A DNA stretch of 24,703 nucleotides from Balamuthia mandrillaris (Eukaryota; Discosea; Longamoebia; Balamuthiidae): NCBI GenBank assembly GCA_031835245.1, contig JAVKOQ010000604.1, forward strand, positions 1 to 24,703, read 5' to 3'. Shown here piece after piece: positions 9,550 through 19,023 of the stretch (its first letter is position 1; each line of letters starts with the position of its first letter). A model generated the notes under the pieces. It was not told the DNA's origin and made no database searches. It saw only the letters and a program-made list of their open reading frames with translations. Position numbers and translations under genes: made by a program.

Positions 9550-10315
9550 TCACGTGGAAAGGGTGGAGGGCAACACTCGGGATGCAATGTCCGTGACAAG
9601 CCAATGCATGCCCTCTGTCAGGCCTTGGCCGGTGAGAGCGCTGCATGGTTGGATCCGCCAATGTCGGTTCTTTATCTCATGCAAGGCCAAGGACTCAGTC
9701 AGTTCCTCTGACGAAAGGGCGCCCGTGATGTCCTGCTTATTCGCAAATATCAACAGCGAAGCCCCAGCCAAGCGCTGACACAGGAAGCAGAGTAAGAGGG
9801 TGAAGAGAAGCTTGTTAGAGGAAAAGCGATGATAGCGAGCGAGCGAGAGAGAAAAGTGAGAGAGAGAGAGAGAGAGAGAGAAGGAACAAACTTCTTCTTG
9901 GAGAAGCATAGATAGCTCTTGCTTGCAGTCCAATAGACGACGTTTATCGGCGCAGTCCACAACCCACACCAGACCATCCGTTTGTTCAAAGTAGTTTCTC
10001 CAGTAGGACCGCAGAGACTTTTGACCTCCAACGTCCCAAATGTTCAACCGGTACCCTTGATACTCCAGCGTGTTGATGTTGAAGCCCAGCGTGGGGCTAA
10101 CCTCATCCACCTCTTCTCCGTTGAACCGCTTTACCAACGTGGTTTTACCTGCGTTGTCCAACCCTCTGATGTTACACAGGAGATGAGATTCGTTGCAAAA
10201 AAAAAAAAAAGGGAGGGCAGGCAGCAAAGGCTTGTACTACTAGTACGTACAACATCAACAACCGCATTTCTTTCTCTTTTAACTTTTGCTTCTTCAAGAT
10301 CGTCAGTAAACCCAT
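9550..10315 (-). CDS. ARL2: ARL2 small GTPase
   Basis: Three minus-strand exons: 10315-10251, 10165-9892 and 9774-9550 (TGA), giving 187 residues (human ARL2 has 184). Exon 1 encodes the amphipathic start [20 protein letters not shown], with Gly2 in place for the family. The P-loop is GLDNAGKTT; switch 1 carries SPTLGFNI; switch 2 is [18 protein letters not shown], an ARL2 signature; NKQD and CSALTG complete the nucleotide site. ARL2 acts with tubulin cofactors in tubulin folding and as a release factor for lipidated cargo. The gene lies tail-to-tail with the F-box gene, 96 nt apart. The first exon is too short to be found without splicing; it was located by its match to the family. Intron 2 has a sense-strand (CT)n run. 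Confidence 0.95.
9857..9882 (-). repeat. Intronic (CT)n microsatellite (sense strand)
   Basis: (AG)n on the plus strand, so (CT)n in the ARL2 transcript, just downstream of the donor of intron 9775-9891. Confidence 0.9.
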
Positions 10316-10709
10316 TTTTTTTCTTCACGCCTCTCTGCTGCGTGCCTCTCTCTTCTCCCCCCTCTCTTCTCCCTCTCTCTCTACTCTCTCCTCTCTCTCT
10401 TTCTCACTCGCCCTTTGTGGCAGTCACAAAACAAAAATTTGCCGCTATGCATGGCTCTGTTGCAAGGCGTTTATCGGGAGAAAGCCATAATGATTCCATC
10501 TGCCTGATACTTGATGGAGGGCAAACAAATCCACAATGTCGCGGCAGCCTTGGCGCGAATGTTTTTTCCTATTTTGTCATGCAAAACCCAAAATTGCTAA
10601 GCACCACATTGCTGCTCCTAGCAAGGCCAGGGATAAAAGAATGAAGGCGTGAGTGCAACTGGAGAGGGGTCAAAAATATGTGCGAAGAACAGAGGCAGGA
10701 AAAAATGGT
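10316..10709. other. Intergenic: ARL2 upstream region and ABCG 3' flank
   Basis: Both neighbours are on the minus strand. Near ARL2 the plus strand is C/T-rich (about 10328-10407), so the ARL2 leader is purine-rich. The rest is of mixed composition with no convincing reading frame, RNA gene or repeat that I can see. Confidence 0.5.
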
Positions 10710-11365
10710 TCACTTTTTGGGTCGATTCAAGAAACGAAGAGAGAAATAGGTCAAAAGGCGCGCCACAACAATTAGCCCCAAAATAACGAGCACATCCCAC
10801 CAAGCCTCCGTCTCCACGCCTTCCTCCTCGAGGACGCGTGAGCCAGGGATTGGCTGCGTCGTGTTATAGGAGCTCACCGGCGAGGGATCGAACTCTATAG
10901 CGCCATCGTCCATGTCGTTGATGGTTAGCGCCTCGTAATAGTACTTGATGAAGGAGATCCAACGCGCCCAACGGATCCACACGGGCATGTTCTCGGGAGA
11001 GATATAAAAGCCGCCGAGCAGCATGAGACCCAGAATGGAGACAGAGGCGATGACCAGGGCCTCCTTCACGTCCACCCAAACGGTGGTAATGAGAAGGCCG
11101 AGACTCGTTCCCGTTACTACGATCAGTAGTATGAGCAGCCAGGCGAAGAAGAACCGCTCAGGGCTCTCTCGGTTGAGATTGACCATCCAGTAGGCAATTA
11201 CGATGAATGCGCTGGGGTAGACGAAGTGGAGAGGCGTCTCGCTTATGCTCTTGGCCACAAAGTAGGCGGAGAGTCGATAGGAGCCTGACGCCCGTTCTTT
11301 ATTTAATACTTTCCGCTCGGGTGGAACTGTTTATAGAGTGTACAGATAAGTTATTTTGTTACGAA

Positions 11366-11411
<46 letters not shown>

Positions 11412-11780
11412 TACAGCTGTAAAGGGCTTGGAAGAGAGACATAAAAGTCCAGAAGACAGATGCGAAGAAAATGAATCCAAATCGTTCGCTAATGGCATCT
11501 TCCTTGTAGTCCATTTGGAACCAGAATATGCTCATGATGAAGGTCATGGCCAATACCTGCAGAACGTTGAGCTTGTTGAAGACTTCTCCTTTCTGTTGTT
11601 TGAAGTTTCGCTGCGCAAGCACCCACGTTTGCGTCCAAAAGGAGGTTGGGAATTTATGTTTCTCATAAGTTTTGTCGCGACTTAATTCGAACTCGGGCTG
11701 AAATCAATACGACAGAAGTACTAGTTAACGAAAACAAGAACAAGAACAACAACAACAAGAACAACAACAACAACAACAAG

Positions 11781-11818
<38 letters not shown>

Positions 11819-11819
11819 G

Positions 11820-11868
<49 letters not shown>

Positions 11869-13771
11869 TAAGACAACAACAACAACAACATAAGACAACA
11901 ACAACAAAAAACAATCAACGGAGCAATCGACGAACCTCTTTCGAGTTGTTCTGTAAAAGCGAGTTATGTTCTTCTTCTTCCTCTTTGTAGTGTTCAATAA
12001 GTAGTTGTTTGACTGGCTTTCCGTCATTTGTCTTTTCTTCTGTTGTTAATACTTCCACTGTATCATATACAAAACAGCGCGTTAGCAATATACGCCCAAC
12101 GAACATAAAAGGATGGAAAGAGCGTACACAAAAAGTCAGCTGGATTGTAGAATGGAGAACAAGAGTATCCCAAACGCGAGAAATAGGCAACGGCATCCTT
12201 GGCCGGTCCATAATAGACGATATGTCCATCGGCTAGCAACAGCACGTTGTCAAACATTCCATACATGGCGCTGCTCGGCTGGTGAATAGTTGTTATCACT
12301 GTTCGTCCGCTATAACATTGGCAGAGAGATCCAAATTAGCTTCTCATTTCCGGAGAGAGAGAGAGTGTGTGTGTGTCTGTGAGTGCGACATTTACCTTTG
12401 AGCAAGAGCTTTCATGGTATAGACCAGGCTAAGGGCGGTGGAGGAGTCCAATCCAGAGGTTGGCTCATCCAGCAACACCAAAGAAGGGTTCATCAGGAGC
12501 TCGTTCCCAATGTTGGTGCGCTTCCTCTCTCCACCGGAGACACCCCTCTGAAATGGGCCTCCGATGATGGTGTTGGCGCACTTCTCGATAGACAACTCCG
12601 AAATCACCTCCTCCACCCTCTGCTTCTTTTGCTTCCAGGTGAGGGAGCGTGGCAGCTTCACCAACGCCGTGTATGTGAGGGTCTCTCTAACGGTGAGATT
12701 GGGGAAGAAGACATCATCCTGTAGGACGTAGGCCGTTTGTCGCTTGATGTTCTTCTTAGGCTTCTTGCCGTTGATGAGGATCTGCCCAGTAACGTTCTTC
12801 TTGGTCCTGCCAGCCAGGATGTTGAGGAGGGTGGTCTTGCCGCTGCCCGTTGGCCCCATGATGGCCAGCAGCTCTCCTGGGCGGATGATGCCATTCAGGT
12901 CAAACAGGATCTGTCGCTTGGCTGTGGGCTTGGGCATGAAGGGGATCTTGTTCTTGATGATGGGCCATATGCCCTTTGGCGGGATGGGGTACTCTATGAT
13001 GTAGTTCAGGTTCCTGAACTCCAGGGTGGTGCTGGTGCTGGGCTTGTGGAGGGAGATCTTGGACTCCTTCAGCTTGCCCATGCGTTTGAGGCGGCTACGG
13101 AGGTCCTGTTCCTCCTTTTCCAGCATGCGCTGTTGCTTCTTGCTCCATCCCCTTGGTCTTCCTTCCTCATCTCCTTTCTCCTCTTCCTCCTCCTCATCCT
13201 CCGAATCATCGTCATCGTCGTCGCTATCGGACATACGCTCTCCTTTCTCCTTGAGTTTATCAACTTTGCCAGCCTTTTTGGAAACGTCCGTTTGCGTGAG
13301 GATAAACTGGGTCGTGTCTCCTCTAACATCTTTGATGGCCTCCAAGCCGATGACCGCCCAATAGGGGCTCCCTCCCGCATCCTGGCAGAGCAGCCTTCCT
13401 TGCCAGCTCTTCTCAGCGTCCAGGGCCTGCTGGAGGGGGTTGTTCCTCACTCCCTCACCCTTCCCGCCTCCCCTCAAAAACTCCAACTCACCCAGCCGCT
13501 GGCCGGCCGCTTGTTGCCCGCTCATCCCTGTCATGACCTCGAAGCCCCGGTCCACGTAGAGCACGCGCTGCTGGGAGTCGGCCACGGCCATGCCGTGCGG
13601 CATCTCCTCCAGCTTGAAGGCCAAGCGGTCGTTGATCTGTGTGCCGACGGAGGGGAAGGCCTCGTCCTCGGAGGAGGAGGAGGACGCGGGGACCACCTCT
13701 TTGAGCTCCTCTATCTCCTCCTCTGTCTTGGGGGCCTTGATGGAAAGGGACCTCTTCTTTGGCTTGCCCAT
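10710..13771 (-). CDS. ABCG half-transporter with N-terminal PAS domain
   Basis: Five minus-strand exons: 13771-12396, 12309-12128, 12057-11936, 11697-11415, 11326-10710 (TGA); 859 residues. Residues ~50-165 form a PAS domain resembling LOV (VADSQQRVLYVDRGFEVMTG, then GQRLGELEFLRGG, ending TQFILTQTDVS), but the photoreactive Cys of the GRNCRFLQ motif is absent. An acidic linker (~180-204) follows. The ABC domain has Walker A GPTGSGKTT (~306), signature VSGGERKR (~411), Walker B LVLLDEP (~431) and H-loop TTIHQPSS. Six hydrophobic segments and the ABCG-typical PPERKVLNKERASGSYRLSA block follow. ABCG half-transporters dimerise to export lipids or other hydrophobic substrates; the PAS suggests sensory control (inference). 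An in-frame ATG at 13933 would add 54 hydrophobic, Ser-rich residues; 13771 is preferred. Confidence 0.92.
11371..11406 (-). repeat. Intronic (TC)n microsatellite (sense strand)
   Basis: (GA)n on the plus strand within ABCG intron 11327-11414, immediately after the donor in sense orientation. Confidence 0.9.
11740..11912 (-). repeat. Intronic (GTT)n tract (sense strand), AAC on plus strand
   Basis: About 170 nt of AAC repeats with regular AAG interruptions, filling most of ABCG intron 3 (11698-11935). In the transcript it reads (GTT)n, lying between the donor GTTCGT and the acceptor CAG at 11698-11700. The asparagine- or valine-rich frames across it are artefacts of the repeat. Confidence 0.9.
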
Positions 13772-14147
13772 TTTGTGTGCCAAAGAAGAAGAAGAAGAAG
13801 AGAAGACGAAGAGGAAGACAAAGGAAACGAAGAATTTGACAGAGAGTGCAAAAAAGAAATTGGCGGTGGTGATGATGCTCCCCGCCGTCACCTCCTGCGT
13901 GTGAGGATGTGCGAGATTGCTCGCCAAGCACAAAAAGGAGGGAGACGGGGAAATGGAACAGCGGAGCTTTTGATATCTGCGTTCTTTTCCGATCAGTTTT
14001 CCTACAATCCTGTAAAAGGAAGTAGTGACTAATTTTATTTCGCCGATATTCTATTTCCCCGGAATCGATTTTTTGTGGACGCTCGTTGCCCATGTCGTCG
14101 GGAATAGGTTTTTCATTGGCCCCACCCGTGGTGAAACAAAATAAAAG
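13772..14147. promoter_or_regulatory. Divergent promoter region, ABCG / methyltransferase
   Basis: The two start codons face away from each other across 376 nt, so this gap should hold both promoters. The ABCG side has a GAA-rich stretch near 13780-13860 on the plus strand. I see no TATA box or clear palindrome. If the upstream ABCG start at 13933 is used the gap shrinks to about 214 nt. Confidence 0.45.
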
Positions 14148-15209
14148 ATGCAGTCCGTTTTTGCCGAGTTGTTGAGCAAGAAACCCAAGGTTCGCAAAGA
14201 CGAGAAGTATCAGAGGACCTATGAGCTTCCACAATTGGGCACCTCGTTGGTCATCCAAGAGGATCCTGAAGGCGGTGTCGCGGGATCTGTCTGGGACGCC
14301 GTAAGTAACGCTTCTCTCTCGCTCTCAGTGCGAGCCGGGTCGGTCAGAACTAATACTTTGTTCTTTCTTTGGTCAGTGCTACGACTTGCTCAATTACATT
14401 GCCTCTGAGAGCGCCTTTCAATCATCCAATATCCATGGTACTTCTTGTCTCCCATGTTTCTGTTCGAGTTGCGCTGAGTTTCTTATTTCAACGACAGGCA
14501 AGAAAGTGGTAGAACTTGGGGCAGGAACAGGAATAGCCTCCATTATCTTTGCCCTGTTGGGTAAGTCTGTTGTTTTCCTTTCACTTGCTCGTCGTTTTTG
14601 TCTTTGTCCTTTGTTCTCTCGCTTCTGTTGCCATTTCATTTCTTTCTTCGTCGTTCTCTTATCTTTCTTCTGTTTTTTTGCGTGGTTGACATGATGTTTT
14701 TAGGAGCGGAGGTGATAAGCACAGATCGTAAGGAAGCTCTTGAAGTTCTTCAGTTGAACATGGAGCTTAACACAGACCCTTCCAAACACAGCATTCGTGT
14801 TGCTGAGTTAAACTGGTAACTCGTTATCAAGAATTATTTTTTTAACGTGTTTTAACTTCTTCATGATAAGGGGTGAAGGAAAGGAAGAGCAATACAAACC
14901 AGTGGATTACCTTGTTGTTTCTGAATGTATCTACAATCTCAAATACGGGGATGCTTTGTTGAGTTCCATGACAGCGCTGTCAAACCCTCACACCGTCATT
15001 CTCTTTGCCTACGCACAACGGCAACCGGAGGAAGAGGACAAATTCTTTGCCAAAGTGAAGGAACATTTTGGTTCCATTGAGCAGGTAATTTTTGTTTCCA
15101 ATCTTACTGCACTCCTTTTGTCAATGCTTAATGCATTCTCCTATTCTTGCACCAGTTGCCGACCAAAGAGGAGAAGCACAAACTTCTCAAGATATCTGGC
15201 AAACATTAA
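14148..15209 (+). CDS. METTL21-type protein-lysine methyltransferase
   Basis: Six exons: 14148-14300, 14377-14437, 14498-14560, 14704-14815, 14871-15084, 15156-15209 (TAA); 218 residues, the usual size for METTL21A-like enzymes. The order matches the Methyltransf_16 family: GSVWDACYDLLNYI before the fold, SAM-binding motif I VVELGAGTGIASI, the acidic STDRKEAL after the second strand, LNW, and SECIYN, which corresponds to the family's (D/E)xxY motif. The family trimethylates or methylates lysines in chaperones, elongation factors and similar proteins using S-adenosylmethionine in the cytosol; the substrate here cannot be told from sequence. The start is the first ATG in an open exon and follows the divergent gap shared with the ABCG gene. 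Confidence 0.9.
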
Positions 15210-15899
15210 AAAAATGTTGTTTGAACTATGCCAAGAATTTCGAGAATGTGTACCGGGTATTTGGCAAAAATAAACAACGCTAGGAATTCCAGGAATGCGA
15301 GGAACGCGATGGAGGAGTCGACAGGAAAAGTTTGGGCCTTTTGACAAAACAAAGGAGAGGACGGCACACGCCATGTGGAAAAACGGTGTGCGGTGCCCAC
15401 TGCTTTTTGGTACTTTGCGAGGAGGAGGACCCTTGGCCAGCCCTTTCTGGAAGGCGTCCTTTTCTGCTTATTCAACAGGTCCAACCAACAAGTGTTTTTT
15501 TGTTTCCAATTAGCAAGCAGCTACCACCACAAATAACAAGCAGCTGCTTGCTAATTGCGGGGGTAGAGAGGTGGGGCGGAGATGAGAGAGGAGAAAGAGA
15601 GGAGACGAGAATACACCGGCCGTCAGGTCTCTATTGAGGGGTCAAATCGGTTTGTGCCGGAGGAGTCAAAAAACCAGTTCCGTCGACAAAAACAAAAGTT
15701 GGCGTGCTCATTCGGGAAAAAGAAGTTTGGAGAGAGAAGTCGCGAAGAAGAGAAAGGAAGGAAGAAAGAGAAAAAGCGAAAAAAAAAAGGGGTGGGGTGT
15801 GACACGTATACATTTCCTTCACTTCTTTTGTTAACGCTTTTTGTTTTTGTTTTTTATTATCACCTTTGTGCAAACAAAAAAGAGAAGAGACAAACAAAC
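15210..15899. other. Intergenic: methyltransferase 3' flank and NSF promoter
   Basis: A 690-nt gap with no supported gene. It contains the palindromic hairpin at 15507-15557 and a purine-rich stretch at about 15570-15795 (GAGAGGAGA and GAAAAAG types) that changes to a T-rich leader before the NSF start codon. Short open frames here are low-complexity and rejected. Confidence 0.5.
15507..15557. repeat. 16-bp perfect inverted repeat, 19-nt loop
   Basis: The arm caattagcaagcagct at 15507-15522 is matched exactly in reverse complement at 15542-15557. The right arm overlaps a 14-bp perfect palindrome, caagcagctgcttg, at 15537-15550, so the element can fold in two ways. It lies about 345 nt upstream of the NSF start codon. 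Confidence 0.9.
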
Positions 15900-18885
15900 A
15901 TGCAGTTAAACGTAGCCAAGGTTCCTTCTTCCACGTTGGCATTTACCAATTGTGTGTATGTGCACCCAAGCGAGGTGGAGGCACTCACCCCAAAGAATGC
16001 TACTTCCTCTCCTGCTCCTGCCCAGAACTATGTTCTCATCAACGATTTTGTCTTTATGTTTAAGTACGCTACTCTCTATTCGCTCCTCTCCTCTCTCTCC
16101 TCTCCTCTTCCTCCTCTCCTTCCCTCCTCTCCTCTCCTCTCCTTCCTCTCCTCTCCCTCTCCTTCCTTCCTCCTCTCCTCTCCTCTCCTCTCCTCTCCTC
16201 TCCTCCTCTCCTCTCCCTCCTCTCCTCTCCTCTCCTCTCCTCTCCTTCTTGTTCCTCTTTTTCTTCACCTTCTTCCTTCTTCATTTTACTTTTTTCTCTC
16301 ACTAACACTTGAGCAATATTTTTAGGGCCTCTAAAAGGGTAAGCAAAGGCACAATAGCTTTAGGCGAGATGCAGCGCCGCACGGCCCAGCTCTCGCTCAA
16401 TCAAGCAGTAAATTGCGTGCCCTTTGTGCCCACCAACGAAAACATCTTTCTAGCCAGCCTCAAAGTGGAGGTTGACTTCCTCTCCAAGAGTAGCAAGCGT
16501 GATACCATCGAAGCTCATCTCCTCAATGAGGTGCTGCGCAGGGAGTTCTTGCATCAGTACTTCACTTTGGACCAGCAGTTCGTGGCCGACGTGGCTGGTA
16601 GCGCCCTCAAGTTTGTGGTATTGGACTTGGAGGTGGTCGACCTGCGTGCCATCAGCGGAGAGACCAGCAACTCGGATGGTGAGGGCAAAGCTGCTGGTAA
16701 GAAAGCCAGAAGAGGTATCATGATGAAACAGACAGAGATTGAGTTCGTCAAAGCGGCGGACTCCAAACTGAACGTGGCGGGTGCATCAAGCAAAAGGTTT
16801 CCTTCTATTCTTTTCTTTTTTGCTTGTCATTTCTTGGTTACTTTGTTGTTGTTGTTGTTGTTGTTGTTGTTTTTTTTTTTTCATTCTCTATGTTCCTTCT
16901 TTCTTGTTGTTCGAACGAACGTCTGATGTTTCTTTTTCTATCTTTCAGTGGAGGGGGTTTCTTCAAAGCGAAAGACTGGAACTTTCAACAGATGGGAATT
17001 GGAGGCTTGGACGAAGAGTTTAGCGACATCTTTCGGCGAGCATTTGCTTCCCGAGTCTTCCCGCCCGCCGTTGTGCAGAAGCTCGGCATCAAACACGTTA
17101 AAGGTACCTTCTGCTTCTTTACTTGCTGCTTTTTTTAATTCTCTTGTTTGCCAATTTGCTAATCCTTGCTAAAATAGGCATACTGTTATATGGACCACCG
17201 GGAACGGGTAAAACGTTGATGGCAAGACAGATCGGAAAAATGTTGAACGGCAAGGAACCCAAAATTGTAAACGGACCTGAAATCCTGAACAAGTACGTCG
17301 GTCAATCAGAGGAAAACATTCGTAACTTGTTCGTCGAGGCAGAGCAGGAATATAAGGAACGTGGTGACGACTCAGACCTACACATTATCATCTTTGATGA
17401 GATAGATGCCATTTGTCCTCAAAGAGGATCACGAACGGGAGGCACTGGAGTTGCTGACACCGTTGTCAATCAGTTGCTCGCCAAGATTGATGGTGTCGAA
17501 GCTCTCAATAACATCCTCGTCATTGGTATGACTAACAGGTATCTTTCTCTCTTTTTCCTTTTTCTCTGCTTTCGTTTTCTCTTTGTTTCCTTATCTTTTA
17601 CTTACGAAACACACAGAAAGGACATGATGGACGAGGCTTTGCTGCGACCAGGAAGATTCGAGGTTCACATGGAAATCGGTTTGCCCGACGAGAAAGGCCG
17701 TCTTCAGATCATTCGCATCCATACCGCAAAGATGGTGGAGAACAAGTACATCGGTGCCGATGTGGATCTCAGCGAATTGGCCGCTCTCACCAAGAACTTT
17801 AGCGGAGCTGAAATCGAAGGCTTAGTCAAGAGTGCCACGTCCTTTGCTTTCAACCGACAGGTAGACGTGGCGAATCCCACCAAGCCCATTGATCCCACCA
17901 AAATTAAGATTATGCGCGAAGACTTTTTGCATGCTCTTGAAGAGGTACTTTCTTTCATTCTGTTCTCTCTTCATTTTTTTCTTCTTACTTCTGACAATAC
18001 TCTTTTTTAAACAAAAAAGGTACGGCCAGCATTCGGTGTCTCCACCCAACAATTCGAGAGCTGCGCACCAAATGGTATCATCCAGTACGGCGCCAGCTTC
18101 ATGCATGTCATAAACGCCGGCAAGCGCTTCGTGCAACAAGTCATGAACAGCAATCGCACGCCTCTTGTCAGCGTCCTCCTGGAGGGAAGCATCGGCTGCG
18201 GCAAGACTGCGCTGGCTGCCACGCTAGCCATGGAGAGCGGTTTCCCTTACGTGAAGCTCATCAGCCCGGAGGAGCTGGTGGCCTATGCAGAGGCCGGAAA
18301 GTGCAGTAAGATCAAGAAGTTCTTTGATGATGCCTACAAGTCTCCGCACAGCGTCATCGTCATCGACGACATTGAACGCCTTTTAGGTTTGTATCTCTTC
18401 CTCTTCGTTCTCCTCTCTTTTTTTTCTTTCTTTTTTTTCTGGTGTTAACAAATCTTCTCAAAAAAATAGAATATGTACAAATTGGTCCGCGCTTCTCTAA
18501 CGCTGTGCTCCAAACGCTTCTCGTATTGCTGAAGAAGCTGCCGCCACCAGGCCGCAAACTGTTGATCCTCGGAACCAGCAGCAACCGCTCCGTGCTCAAG
18601 GACATGGAGCTCGAGTCCGCTTTCGACGCCGTCTTACACGTACCCGACGTCTGCGACGGAGAGGAAGTCCGCAAGGTGCTTCAAGAGTTAAACGTATTCA
18701 ATGCCAAGGACCTTGACGTGATTGAAAAGAGGTTCCGCGGCTACGTGCCCATCAAGAAACTGCTGATGATCGTGGAGATGGCCAGACAGAGCAGTTCGGG
18801 AGTGGAGGATGATGGTTTGGTGGACCGTTTCTTTGACTGCATGGCGGATTATGGCATTGGGACTCCTGTTATTGACGACTATTAG
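15900..18885 (+). CDS. NSF: N-ethylmaleimide-sensitive factor, AAA+ ATPase
   Basis: Seven exons: 15900-16063, 16326-16796, 16949-17103, 17178-17538, 17617-17944, 18020-18386, 18470-18885 (TAG); 753 residues against 744 in human NSF. The N domain (~1-210) binds the SNAP-SNARE complex. D1 has [20 protein letters not shown], Walker A GPPGTGKT (~269-276), Walker [10 protein letters not shown] and the second region of homology [10 protein letters not shown]2 has Walker [11 protein letters not shown] (~549), Walker [12 protein letters not shown] and the NSF C-terminal tail. NSF hexamers use ATP to take apart cis-SNARE complexes after membrane fusion. Intron 1 carries a long TCTCC repeat and intron 2 a (TTG)n run. 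The gene ends 138 nt from the convergent NOT2 gene. Confidence 0.97.
16082..16248 (+). repeat. Intronic TCTCC pentanucleotide-type repeat
   Basis: About 165 nt of TCTCC/TCCTC units fill most of NSF intron 1 (16064-16325), followed by the branch-like CACTAACAC and the acceptor TTTTTAG. The tract is pyrimidine-only on the sense strand. Confidence 0.92.
16844..16870 (+). repeat. Intronic (TTG)n run
   Basis: A short TTG repeat followed by a T-run, inside NSF intron 16797-16948. Confidence 0.85.
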
Positions 18886-19023
18886 AACAACGCTCTTTTT
18901 CTTCTCACAAAGGAGGGGAAAAAAGTCACAAACTTTTTTTTTTGCTTTGTTGTTGTAAAGAAGTGAAGAAGATAAGAGTGATGATGGGTTTTATGTATAA
19001 AAGAAGAAGGAAAGAGGAGGTTG

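Noticed and set aside
11646-11990. Asn-rich, Val-rich and Cys-rich frames over the AAC repeat
   Set aside because: They arise from the trinucleotide repeat in an ABCG intron whose borders are fixed by the conserved protein.
12737-14032. 431-codon open frame on the plus strand across the ABCG gene
   Set aside because: It is antisense to the PAS-ABC exon, shows no family features, and its openness follows from the codon use of the real gene.
15582-16325. 247-codon frame spanning the NSF promoter, exon 1 and intron 1
   Set aside because: Only the part from ATG 15900 to 16063 is NSF exon 1. The rest is purine-rich leader and pyrimidine repeat.
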